From: Mycobacterium sp. GA-2829 | Lineage (GTDB): Bacteria; Actinomycetota; Actinomycetes; Mycobacteriales; Mycobacteriaceae | DNA length: 64,000 bases | Direction: 5' to 3' | Assembly (NCBI RefSeq): GCF_001499965.1 | Contig: NZ_LQIT01000067.1 | Span: 62,001 to 126,000 of the forward strand | In this document: positions 8,157 to 17,926 of the stretch, piece by piece | Layout: the number at the start of each line of letters is the position of its first letter | Numbering within the stretch: position 1 is the first letter of the stretch | Position numbers and translations under genes: made by a program | Notes under the pieces: model-generated | The model's input: the letters and a program-made list of their open reading frames with translations, nothing else | Told to the model about the DNA's origin: nothing | Database searches by the model: none

Positions 8157-8924
8157 TCACATGTTGACCGGGTAGCAGCCCCGGCTCACGGCCTCGTAGA
8201 TGCTTGTTGCGTCATCGATGGTCTTGGCGGCCCGTTCCGAGGCTGCGCGCATCTCCTTCATGTACCAGAAGCACGTGGGCAGGGAGACTCCGACGACCGA
8301 CATCTCGATCTCGAGGGATATCACCTTGCCCACTCGCGGAATGGCTTTGGCTGCGATCGCGGGGATGATCGCGTTGCCCATCATCGTCGCCGCGTTGTTG
8401 AGGATGCGTCGAGTGTTCTCCACCGTTCCGGCCTCGGCCGACAGCGCATTACTCACGTCGATGTCTGCGTCAACCATCATCCGAGCGCGCGCCAGTTGTT
8501 CGGCATTCGCCTCCGCATAAGCGTCCGAGGCTGCGCCCTGCCAGCGGGCGTCGGGTGACGCTGTCTTGAGGGTTTCGATCGCTTCGTTGAAGAGCTGGTA
8601 ACCCTTGTCATAGCCCTCGCCCCGGTCCGGTGGTGTCGTCCATCCACACAGCACCTGCATGCCCAGCACCGTCTTCAGGCCCGCGGCGATGATCGGCGTC
8701 TGCTTGGCCTTTGGAAGGAAGAACTCCGCGACGCTGGCAACTTCGGCGGCGTCGGCGGCGAGATTCCAGAGCGCGTCCGGACCGGAAGACTCCACGGCCT
8801 CGGCAACGGTCACGATGTTGGTCAACATCTCACCGGCCTCACCGATAGGGCCGAAGGGGTCGAATTTCCGCATCGTGCCGCCGACCTTCTCCAGCACGTC
8901 GCCGAAGTCGTCGAAGATCCCCAC
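8157..8924 (-). CDS. EspA/EspE-like type VII secretion-associated protein
   Basis: The 255-residue protein has a central helical hairpin resembling EspA/EspE: YDKGYQLFNEAIETLK, then a WxG motif at W128-Q-G130 in ARWQGAASDAYAEAN, then TVENTRRILNNA. A hydrophobic stretch follows (AIIPAIAAKAI, VVGVSLPTCFWY). It is much shorter than EspA or EspE (about 390-400 residues) and lacks their Gly/Pro-rich C-terminal half. The GTG at 8924 has GGAGGG just upstream. It heads a minus-strand operon with EspC-like and EspD-like genes. It is probably exported by, or a partner for, an ESX system encoded elsewhere, since no ESX core component is in the window. Confidence 0.74.
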   Translation of the reverse strand: MGIFDDFGDVLEKVGGTMRKFDPFGPIGEAGEMLTNIVTVAEAVESSGPDALWNLAADAAEVASVAEFFLPKAKQTPIIAAGLKTVLGMQVLCGWTTPPDRGEGYDKGYQLFNEAIETLKTASPDARWQGAASDAYAEANAEQLARARMMVDADIDVSNALSAEAGTVENTRRILNNAATMMGNAIIPAIAAKAIPRVGKVISLEIEMSVVGVSLPTCFWYMKEMRAASERAAKTIDDATSIYEAVSRGCYPVNM

Positions 8925-9050
8925 AGCCCTCCGTTCTGATTTGCCGAAATCAACGTACCAGCGCGGTCAGCATCGACAATGCGCCAATTTGATGCTTGCT
9001 CGGACCTCGGCGATCGATAGGATCAACTCTTCGCCGAAACGGCGTCAAAG

Positions 9051-9851
9051 GTGGAACGGAGGTTGGCCATCGAGAACGAATCGGTACCTAGCCCGGGTCC
9101 GGGATGGTTCACCGATCCGTGGGATCCCCGGCAGCTGAGGTACTTCGACGGACACCAGTGGACGGATGGCGTCGCGCCCACAACTCCGACGGCGGGGTTT
9201 CCGATCGGAGAGCCGGTTCTGGTGTTGCGCGCCATCCCGTGCGGCCGCGACGTCGACGTCTCGTGCGCGCTGGAAACGGCAACCGGCCATCAGGTGGGCC
9301 TGATCCGTCCGCGCGGGAACCGGTTATCCGGCATCGACCGCGAGATCGCCGATCTCGGGTACGAAGTCGTCGGCGCGACGGGCGCAGGAGTCCTGTTCTT
9401 CACGCGGTTGGGCGGTTTGGCCCGCAAGCACAGCATCGTGGTCAGCGACCCGGCAGGTCGAACCCTCGGTCGCATCCGCCAGACGAGCTCGGTCTGGCGG
9501 CAGATTCGCACACCGCGTCTCGCCGTCACGCTCGAGGCCGGTGATCGGGAACTGGCCACGACAGAGATCTGTATCGATCCTCGCGATCGCTTCGCAGCGG
9601 TCTGCCAGCCCATCCACTCGACTGCCGGCCCGGCGATCGCCACCGTGGAACGGCGCTGGCGATATGCCGGGACGAGTAACGACTTCTTCGATTACACCCT
9701 CACGTGCACGCAGCCCACCGGCCACCCATTGCCCGAACTGCTGCTGGCCACGGCCTTCGCACACTGTTTGTACGACCGCCTCGCCGTCGGTGGGCCACTG
9801 GAGACCTACCAGAGTTTCGGCCGGGGTGGTACGTGGCACGACGCTCGCTGA
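9051..9851 (+). CDS. DUF2510-domain protein with scramblase/LURP-like C-terminal domain
   Basis: The N-terminus carries a DUF2510 motif (GWFTDPWDPRQLRYFDGHQW, about residues 18-37), a short aromatic module frequent at the N-termini of actinobacterial membrane-associated proteins. The rest (about 60-260) is beta-rich, with GLIRPRGNRL, DPAGRTLGRIRQ and similar strands that suggest the LURP-one/scramblase fold; this second assignment is tentative. No membrane helix is evident. The start is uncertain: GTG at 9051 is used, but GGAGG at 9058-9062 lies inside the frame. It diverges from the EspA-like gene 126 bp away, so the two may be functionally linked. clpB follows after its own promoter region. 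Confidence 0.65.
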   Translation: MERRLAIENESVPSPGPGWFTDPWDPRQLRYFDGHQWTDGVAPTTPTAGFPIGEPVLVLRAIPCGRDVDVSCALETATGHQVGLIRPRGNRLSGIDREIADLGYEVVGATGAGVLFFTRLGGLARKHSIVVSDPAGRTLGRIRQTSSVWRQIRTPRLAVTLEAGDRELATTEICIDPRDRFAAVCQPIHSTAGPAIATVERRWRYAGTSNDFFDYTLTCTQPTGHPLPELLLATAFAHCLYDRLAVGGPLETYQSFGRGGTWHDAR

Positions 9852-9893
9852 ACGGTTCTTCGCCGCTAGCCGCACGTGCCGAAAAAAGTTAAA

Positions 9894-9914
9894 GTTGAGC
9901 GGAACAGACTCAAC
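9894..9914 (+). promoter_or_regulatory. HAIR operator (HspR-binding inverted repeat) of clpB
   Basis: The inverted repeat GTTGAGC-N7-ACTCAAC differs by one base from perfect symmetry and matches the known HAIR consensus CTTGAGT-N7-ACTCAAG in its inner TTGAG/CTCAA cores and 7-bp spacing. It lies 55 bp upstream of the clpB start. HspR, encoded at 1734-2129, is the expected ligand. Confidence 0.85.
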
Positions 9915-9926
9915 CTTGACCACGTT
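9901..9926 (+). promoter_or_regulatory. Probable SigH-type promoter of clpB
   Basis: GGAACA at 9901-9906, 17 bp, then GTT at 9924-9926 fits the mycobacterial SigH consensus (GGAAYA, spacer 16-20, GTT). The -35 element lies within the spacer and right arm of the HAIR operator, so HspR binding would cover it. The GTT is 43 bp from the clpB start. Confidence 0.65.
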
Positions 9927-9968
9927 GTGTATGGCGAGAACCATTCCAACCAGAGGATCGGAGGTGTC

Positions 9969-12515
<2,547 letters not shown>

Positions 12516-12525
12516 CCACCCCCAC

Positions 12526-12584
12526 CCGAGATCAGGGTTGTGCACGCCGAAACGGCCATCGGCGTGACATAACCCTGATCTCGG
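12526..12584 (+). terminator. Long hairpin after clpB
   Basis: A 14-bp perfect inverted repeat (CCGAGATCAGGGTT at 12526-12539 and its complement at 12571-12584) encloses a second stem (GCACGCCGA/TCGGCGTG). It starts 10 nt after the clpB stop. No U-tract follows. It is likely a transcript end or 3' stabiliser for clpB. Confidence 0.6.
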
Positions 12585-12653
12585 CGTGCGGAAATAAGGT
12601 TGTGACCAACTTGAGTTCGGGCGAACGCGGTACCAGCAAGTAGGCTAGGTCCG

Positions 12654-13502
12654 ATGGTCCCGCTCTGGTTCACGCTGTCTGCGCTCTGCTTCGTGGGTGC
12701 AGCCGTGCTTCTCTACGTCGACATCGATCGTCGACGCGGGCTCGGCCGACGCCGGAAGTCGTGGGCCAAGTCGCACGGCTTCGACTACGAACACGAATCC
12801 GCCGACATCCTCAAACGCTGGAAACGCGGCGTGATGTCCACGGTCGGTGACATCACCGCCAAGAACGTCGTGCTCGGCCAGATCCGCGGCGAGGCGGTGT
12901 TCATCTTCGACCTCGACGACGTGGCCACCGTGATCGCGCTGCACCGCAAGGTCGGCACCAACGTGGTGGTGGACATGCGGCTCAAGGGCATCAAGGAGCC
13001 CCGCGAGAACGACATCTGGCTGCTCGGAGCCATCGGGCCCCGGATGGTGTATTCCACCAACCTCGACGCCGCCCGCCGCGCCTGCGACCGCCGCATGGTC
13101 ACGTTCGCCCACACCGCGCCCGACTGCGCCGAGATCATGTGGAACGAACAGCACTGGACGCTGATCAGCATGCCGGTCACCAGCACCCGCGCCCAGTGGG
13201 ACGAGGGTCTGCGCACCGTGCGGCAGTTCAACGATCTGCTGCGCGTGCTGCCGCCGATCCCGCAGACCGACTCCGTCCAGGCCGTCGCCCGGCGCAGCGG
13301 TTCCCCGAGCCGCCCGCTCGTCCCGGCGCCGCCGCGCCAGCCTGAAGGCGCCCAGCTCCAGGGTCGGCCCGGCCCTGGCCGTCCCTACGCCCAGCGTCCG
13401 GATGCCGGCCGCCCCGACGGTCCGCCCGCGGCCCGCCCGGACGCCGCGCCGCGCACCCCGCCTGCGCGCAACGGGCACAGCTCGCCCAACTTCCAGCGCT
13501 GA
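12654..13502 (+). CDS. Membrane-anchored conserved mycobacterial protein (Rv0383c-like)
   Basis: The 282-residue protein has one N-terminal membrane helix (LWFTLSALCFVGAAVLLYVD), a basic stop-transfer segment (RRRGLGRRRK), a globular domain to about residue 200 and a disordered Pro/Arg/Gly-rich tail. The orientation is probably N-out/C-in because the positive cluster follows the helix. I do not recognise a catalytic motif. Its place right after clpB matches the gene I recall as Rv0383c in M. tuberculosis. It starts with ATG at 12654, 138 bp after clpB and beyond a hairpin, so it likely has its own promoter. The following SDR starts 13 bp after it. Confidence 0.8.
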   Translation: MVPLWFTLSALCFVGAAVLLYVDIDRRRGLGRRRKSWAKSHGFDYEHESADILKRWKRGVMSTVGDITAKNVVLGQIRGEAVFIFDLDDVATVIALHRKVGTNVVVDMRLKGIKEPRENDIWLLGAIGPRMVYSTNLDAARRACDRRMVTFAHTAPDCAEIMWNEQHWTLISMPVTSTRAQWDEGLRTVRQFNDLLRVLPPIPQTDSVQAVARRSGSPSRPLVPAPPRQPEGAQLQGRPGPGRPYAQRPDAGRPDGPPAARPDAAPRTPPARNGHSSPNFQR

Positions 13503-13515
13503 GACCGCCCACTCG

Positions 13516-14289
13516 ATGCCACGCCCCGTCGCTCTGATCACCGGACCGACCTCCGGCCTCGGTGCCGGCTTCGCGCGCCGCTACGCCGCCGACGGCCATG
13601 ACCTCGTTCTGGTCGCCCGCGACGTCGCCCGCCTCGACGAGCTCGCCGACGAACTACGCATTCACGGCGGCGCCGTGGAGGTGCTACCGGCCGACCTCGC
13701 CGACGCCGACGACCGTGCCAGGGTCGCCACCAGGCTCTCCGAGGGCGTGGACGTGCTGGTCAACAACGCCGGGTTCGGCACGGCCGGGGAGTTCTGGACC
13801 GCCGACTATCCGCTGCTGCAGTGCCAGCTCGACGTCAACGTCACCGCCGTCATGCAGCTCACCCACGCCGCGCTGCCCGCGATGCTCGACAAGCACGCCG
13901 GCACCGTGATCAACGTCGCGAGCGTTTCCGGTCTCCTGCCGGGCCGCGGATCGACGTACTCGGCGTCCAAGGCGTGGGTGATCTCGTTCTCCGAGGGGCT
14001 GGCCAACGGTCTCGGCGGCACGGGTGTCGGCGTGCACGCGCTGTGCCCCGGCTTCGTCCGCACCGAATTCCACGCACGGGCCGGCATCGAGATGTCGGGC
14101 ACCCCGGCGTGGATGTGGCTGCAGGTCGACGACGTCGTCGGGGACTGCCTCGCCGACGTCGCCAAGGGCAAGGTCGTCATCGTGCCCAGCGTGCAGTACA
14201 AGGCCATGACCACCGTCAGCCGGCTGGTGCCGCGCTCCCTGGTCCGGGTGATGACCAGGACCGTGGGCCGCGGCCGCGGCCGCACCTGA
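13516..14289 (+). CDS. Short-chain dehydrogenase/reductase
   Basis: NAD(P)-dependent oxidoreductase of 257 residues. Visible SDR motifs are TGPTSGLGAGF at the N-terminus (cofactor binding), VNNAGFG, and the catalytic Ser with YSASK about 150 residues in; the C-terminal half (HALCPGFVRTEFH) is also typical. The start at ATG 13516 removes an Arg/Pro-rich upstream extension that only reflects overlap with the preceding gene. Spacing of 13 bp and 6 bp to its neighbours suggests an operon from 12654 to 15826. The substrate is unknown; the C-terminal region without a membrane helix argues for a soluble enzyme. Confidence 0.88.
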   Translation: MPRPVALITGPTSGLGAGFARRYAADGHDLVLVARDVARLDELADELRIHGGAVEVLPADLADADDRARVATRLSEGVDVLVNNAGFGTAGEFWTADYPLLQCQLDVNVTAVMQLTHAALPAMLDKHAGTVINVASVSGLLPGRGSTYSASKAWVISFSEGLANGLGGTGVGVHALCPGFVRTEFHARAGIEMSGTPAWMWLQVDDVVGDCLADVAKGKVVIVPSVQYKAMTTVSRLVPRSLVRVMTRTVGRGRGRT

Positions 14290-14295
14290 TCGCCG

Positions 14296-15189
14296 GTGCG
14301 CGCGTTCGTCGCCGTCTGCGTGACGGTTCTCCTCGTCGCGGTCTCGGGCTGTTCGAAGACCGAGGCCGCCACCGACGTCTACGCGGCACCGACGGCGAAA
14401 GTCGGTGAATCGCTAGCCGTTTCGGGCTGGAACATCAGCGTGTCCAACATGCGTTTCGAAGGCGACCACGTGCTCGTCGACGTCGACGCCGCGCACTCCG
14501 GGGACGGCACCCCGGTGCCGCCGGAGTCGTTGCGGTTCGGGCTCTACGGTGCGCTCGTGCACCCGATCGAGGCCAACGGGATCGGCGGCTGTCAGAACGT
14601 CGACTCGCTGTCCATCACCCCGATGTCGGCGCCCAGCCCCGACCGTCTCACCGGCACCGTCTGCCTGGGCCCGCAGCGCGACCAGAGCCAGGTGCGCGGC
14701 GTCTACGCGTACTCGCCACAGGACCGGATGCCCGGCACCACGGTCGCCTATGCCGCGGCGTTTCCGGTCGGATTGCTGCCTACCAGCGACGAGACCGGCC
14801 TGACGCTCAAATCCACCAGCCTCGACGCGTTCCGCGCCGACGGCGCCCAACTGAACCAGAACGCGCTCGGCGATCCGGAGGCGTTCACCGGCAACGGCTA
14901 CATGTTGCTCGGACTCGAGATCACTGGGCTGGCAAGCCGATACCGCGACGAATCGGCCCAGCGGGGCGGCCCGCTGATGGTGGTCGTCGCGCCGACGATG
15001 CCCGGCAAGGGGCTCAGCTACGCCTGTTCGGCGTACGGGGCGTCGATGCTGGTGCTGCCCGACGCCTCGCGGGACGCGGTCAACGTGCGCGGATCCCTGT
15101 GCACCCAGGGCGAGATCAACCAGGCGCTGCTGTTCGCGTCGGTGTCGGTGATCGGCACCCACGCCGCGCTGTGGACCCGCGATGGATGA
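14296..15189 (+). CDS. Putative lipoprotein of unknown function
   Basis: The 297-residue product begins MRAFVAVCVTVLLVAVSGCS, a short signal peptide ending in a lipobox (VSGC), so it is probably lipid-anchored outside the cytoplasmic membrane. The rest is beta-rich without a motif I recognise; two Cys at GGCQNVD and CLGPQ, and later CSAYG and LCTQG, could form disulfides. GTG at 14296 is used as start. Its last 8 bases overlap the start of the SpoU-type methyltransferase, so the two are coupled. It occupies the place of Rv0381c in M. tuberculosis and may be its counterpart. Confidence 0.72.
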   Translation: MRAFVAVCVTVLLVAVSGCSKTEAATDVYAAPTAKVGESLAVSGWNISVSNMRFEGDHVLVDVDAAHSGDGTPVPPESLRFGLYGALVHPIEANGIGGCQNVDSLSITPMSAPSPDRLTGTVCLGPQRDQSQVRGVYAYSPQDRMPGTTVAYAAAFPVGLLPTSDETGLTLKSTSLDAFRADGAQLNQNALGDPEAFTGNGYMLLGLEITGLASRYRDESAQRGGPLMVVVAPTMPGKGLSYACSAYGASMLVLPDASRDAVNVRGSLCTQGEINQALLFASVSVIGTHAALWTRDG

Positions 15190-15826
15190 CCGCAAGGGTC
15201 CGACCGAATGGGGTGAGGGGCCCGGCGTCGGGCCCTGGGTGGGGGAGCTGCCCGACGATCCGCGCTACGACCCGGACCTGTTGCGCGACGGCGACACCCG
15301 CAACGTCGTCGACGCCTACCGGTACTGGACGCGCGAGGCGATCATCGCCGACATCGACCGCCGCAGGCATCCGCTGCACATCGCGATCGAGAACTTCGGC
15401 AACGACGCCAACATCGGCGCTGTGGTCCGCACGGCCAACGCGTTCGCCGTCGACACCGTCCACATCGTCGGTCGACGGCGCTGGAACCGCCGCGGCGCCA
15501 TGGTCACCGACCGGTACCAGCGGCTGCGCCACCACGACACCACCGCCGAGCTGCTGGCCTTCGCCGCTGACGCGGATCTGGTCGCGGTCGCGGTCGACAA
15601 CGTGCCCGGTGCCGTGCCGCTGGAGACGACCGCACTGCCGCGGAACTGCCTGCTGATCTTCGGGCAGGAGGGTCCCGGGATCACCGACGACGCGAAAACC
15701 TCAGCGCGGCTGACGGTCTCAATCGCGGCCTTCGGCTCGACACGCAGCATCAACGCGGGCGTCGCCGCCGGTATCGCCATGCACACCTGGATCGTCCAGC
15801 ACGCCGACCTCGGCCAGGCGTGGTAG
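15182..15826 (+). CDS. SpoU/TrmH-family RNA 2'-O-methyltransferase
   Basis: SAM-dependent methyltransferase of the SPOUT class acting on rRNA or tRNA ribose. All three family motifs are present in the 214 residues: NDANIGAVVRTANAF (motif 1), LIFGQEGPGI (motif 2) and SINAGVAAGIAMHTW (motif 3), the last two forming the trefoil knot that binds SAM. It corresponds in position to Rv0380c. The ATG at 15182 lies inside the previous gene. Its 3' end is antisense to the last 108 bp of the convergent efflux gene, an unusually long overlap. The exact RNA position modified cannot be read from the sequence. Confidence 0.92.
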   Translation: MDDRKGPTEWGEGPGVGPWVGELPDDPRYDPDLLRDGDTRNVVDAYRYWTREAIIADIDRRRHPLHIAIENFGNDANIGAVVRTANAFAVDTVHIVGRRRWNRRGAMVTDRYQRLRHHDTTAELLAFAADADLVAVAVDNVPGAVPLETTALPRNCLLIFGQEGPGITDDAKTSARLTVSIAAFGSTRSINAGVAAGIAMHTWIVQHADLGQAW

Positions 15827-17296
15827 CCGGTCCCGCAGCAGGACCCACACCGTCGCCGCGGAGACGAGCATGAGCACCGCACCCACCCCGGAGGCGATCG
15901 CCAGCCCGCTGCTGAACGAGGCGCGCGCCGCGTCGAGCAGTGCGTTCGCCTGTCCGGCGGGCAGTGTGGTCGCCACTTCGCTTGCCGCGGCGAGGGATTC
16001 GCGGGCCTCGGTGGCGACACGGGGAGTGACGCCTGCGGGCACGGTCATGGTGCGGTACACCCCGGCCAAGATCGAACCGAGCACCGCGATGCCCAGCGCC
16101 GTGCCGAGTTCGTAGGCGGTCTCCGAGACGGCGGCCGCCGCGCCGGCGCGATCGCGCGGGACGATCGAGAGGATGACGTCGCTGGCGACGGTGAACGCCA
16201 GGCCCAGCCCCACACCGACGACGAACAGTGCGACGCCAAGGTGCAGGTACGGCGACCCCGGATGGATCGTGGTCAGCGTGGCCATCGCGACGCCGACGAG
16301 CGCGAGACCCGTCGTCAGCACCGACCGCTTCGTGAAGCGGCGCACCGCGAACCCGGCCAGCACACCGAAGACCGTCGCGGTCACGGCGGCGGGCAGCTCG
16401 GCGAGCCCGGCGCCCAGCGGGCTGTACCCCTGCACCAGCTGGAAGTACTGGGAAAGGAAGAACACCAGACCCGAAAGGCCCAGCACCGACAGTAGATTCG
16501 CGCCGACCACGCCCGAGTAGGCGCGGTTGGCGAACAGCCGGACGTCGATCACCGGGCTCGGCAGCCGCAACTGCCTGCGCACGAACGCCGTCAACGCCGC
16601 GGCGCCGACGACGAACGCGACGAGGGCGCCGAGTTCCGGACCGTGCGCGGCGGTCTCCTTGATCGCGTAGACGACGCCGAGGATGCCGGCCATCGACAGC
16701 GCGACGCTCGGCAGGTCCCACGGTCCGGGTGCGGGGTTGCGCTGCTCGGGTAGCAGCGTCACCCCGCCGACGATCAGCACGGCCATCACCGGCGCGTTGA
16801 TCAGGAACACCGAACCCCACCAGAAGTGTTCGAGCAGCACGCCGCCCACCATCGGGCCGAGCGCCGCGCCCGCCGAGAACGTCGACGCCCAGATGCCCAC
16901 GGCCAGCGAGCGTTCACGCTCGTCGGCGAAGATGCCGCGGATCAGGGCGAGGGTGGCGGGTGCCAGCGTGGCGCCTGCGACACCGAGCAGGGCGCGGGCG
17001 CCGATCAGCGCCTCGGCGGTCGGCGCGTACGCGGTCACGACCGAGACGACACCGAAAAGCGTTGCCCCGCAGACCAGGAGCTTGCGGTGACCGATGCGGT
17101 CGCCGAGGCTGCCCATCGTGATGAGCAGGCTGGCGAGGACGAACGAGTAGAGGTCGCCGATCCACAGCATCTGGGTGCCGGTGGTGTGGAGGTCGGCGCT
17201 GATGAACGGGGTCGCCAGCGCCAGGACGGTGCCGTCGATGCCGATGACCAGAACGGCCAGGGTGAGGACGCCGAGCGCGAGCCAGCGGCGGGTCAT
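15719..17296 (-). CDS. MFS multidrug efflux transporter, 14-helix, LfrA-like
   Basis: Proton-driven drug exporter of the EmrB/QacA (DHA2) group, 525 residues with 14 predicted helices. Motif A appears as GSLGDRIGHRK, and motif C-type glycines as AGAALGPMVGG. Sequence and length resemble LfrA of M. smegmatis, an efflux pump for fluoroquinolones and cationic dyes. ATG at 17296 overlaps the stop of the TetR gene (ATGA), so repressor and pump are cotranscribed, repressor first. The C-terminus runs about 30 residues past the last helix as a polar tail, and this tail is antisense to the end of the SpoU-type gene (15719-15826). Confidence 0.9.
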   Translation of the reverse strand: MTRRWLALGVLTLAVLVIGIDGTVLALATPFISADLHTTGTQMLWIGDLYSFVLASLLITMGSLGDRIGHRKLLVCGATLFGVVSVVTAYAPTAEALIGARALLGVAGATLAPATLALIRGIFADERERSLAVGIWASTFSAGAALGPMVGGVLLEHFWWGSVFLINAPVMAVLIVGGVTLLPEQRNPAPGPWDLPSVALSMAGILGVVYAIKETAAHGPELGALVAFVVGAAALTAFVRRQLRLPSPVIDVRLFANRAYSGVVGANLLSVLGLSGLVFFLSQYFQLVQGYSPLGAGLAELPAAVTATVFGVLAGFAVRRFTKRSVLTTGLALVGVAMATLTTIHPGSPYLHLGVALFVVGVGLGLAFTVASDVILSIVPRDRAGAAAAVSETAYELGTALGIAVLGSILAGVYRTMTVPAGVTPRVATEARESLAAASEVATTLPAGQANALLDAARASFSSGLAIASGVGAVLMLVSAATVWVLLRDRLPRLAEVGVLDDPGVHGDTGGDARVDAACRAEGRD

Positions 17297-17835
17297 GAGG
17301 TCTGTACTCCAGTCAGAAGAAGTTCGGTGATCATGTGCTCGAAATCGCGGCTCGCGGCCCGGCCGACCTGAATGCACCAGCCCGCGCCGCCCACGAGGCT
17401 GTAGAGCGCTTCGGTGAGCCAGGCCGCGGTCAGGTCGGGGCGGAACTCCCCGGCGCGCTGACCGCGCTCGAACAGCGCGGTGATCGCGGCGTCGGCCTCG
17501 GCCCAGCCCTGCATCGACTGGTCGCCGTCGACGTCCTGGCTCTGGCTGTACAGCAGCGCCAGGTAGGGCGACACCGGACGGCAGGCGGCGACGAGCCGGC
17601 GCAGCGCCTCGGATGCGGAGCCTTCGTCCAGCCGGGCGGCCGCGACCGCGGTGCGCATCTCGGAGATCGCCAGCTCGTCGAGGGCGGCCAGCAGGGCCGG
17701 TTTGCCGGCGAAGTGCCGGTGCAGGGTGGCCCGGCTGACGCCGGCGGCGGCGGCGATCTCGTCCACGGTCGCGTTCGGGCGGCGGCCGAGGAAGTCGGCA
17801 GCCGCACGCAGCACGCTCTCGCGATCCGTGGCCAT
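17293..17835 (-). CDS. TetR family repressor, LfrR-like
   Basis: Local repressor of 180 residues. The DNA-binding domain is typical: SVLRAAADFLGRRPNATVDE, then IAAAAGVSRATLHRHFAGKP. The ligand-binding part contains aromatic and acidic residues (YLALLYSQSQDVDGDQSM) that could accept cationic drugs. I chose ATG at 17835 rather than an upstream start because the extension is unlike the family and would cover the operator. It is translationally coupled to the downstream pump. Palindromes around TCTCA/TGAGA at 17848-17872, immediately upstream, are the probable autoregulatory operator. Confidence 0.88.
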   Translation of the reverse strand: MATDRESVLRAAADFLGRRPNATVDEIAAAAGVSRATLHRHFAGKPALLAALDELAISEMRTAVAAARLDEGSASEALRRLVAACRPVSPYLALLYSQSQDVDGDQSMQGWAEADAAITALFERGQRAGEFRPDLTAAWLTEALYSLVGGAGWCIQVGRAASRDFEHMITELLLTGVQTS

Positions 17836-17847
17836 GAAACGATAGTA

Positions 17848-17872
17848 TCTCAAGTGAGACAGAAACGTCTCA
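17848..17872. promoter_or_regulatory. Probable operator of the LfrR-like repressor
   Basis: Two overlapping palindromes, TCTCA-AG-TGAGA (17848-17859) and TGAGAC-N6-GTCTCA (17855-17872), lie 13 bp upstream of the repressor start. The arrangement of three half-sites is suited to a TetR dimer or dimer pair. Confidence 0.6.
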
Positions 17873-17926
17873 TCCCCCTCGTCGGGGACGGTTTCCGGGA
17901 CGCCGCCGGTGAGGCAGGATCGACGC

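Noticed and set aside
9058..9065. GGAGG followed by TTG as the true start of the DUF2510 gene
   Set aside because: The ribosome site abuts the TTG with no spacer, so it could not work for that codon; the upstream GTG was kept with low certainty.
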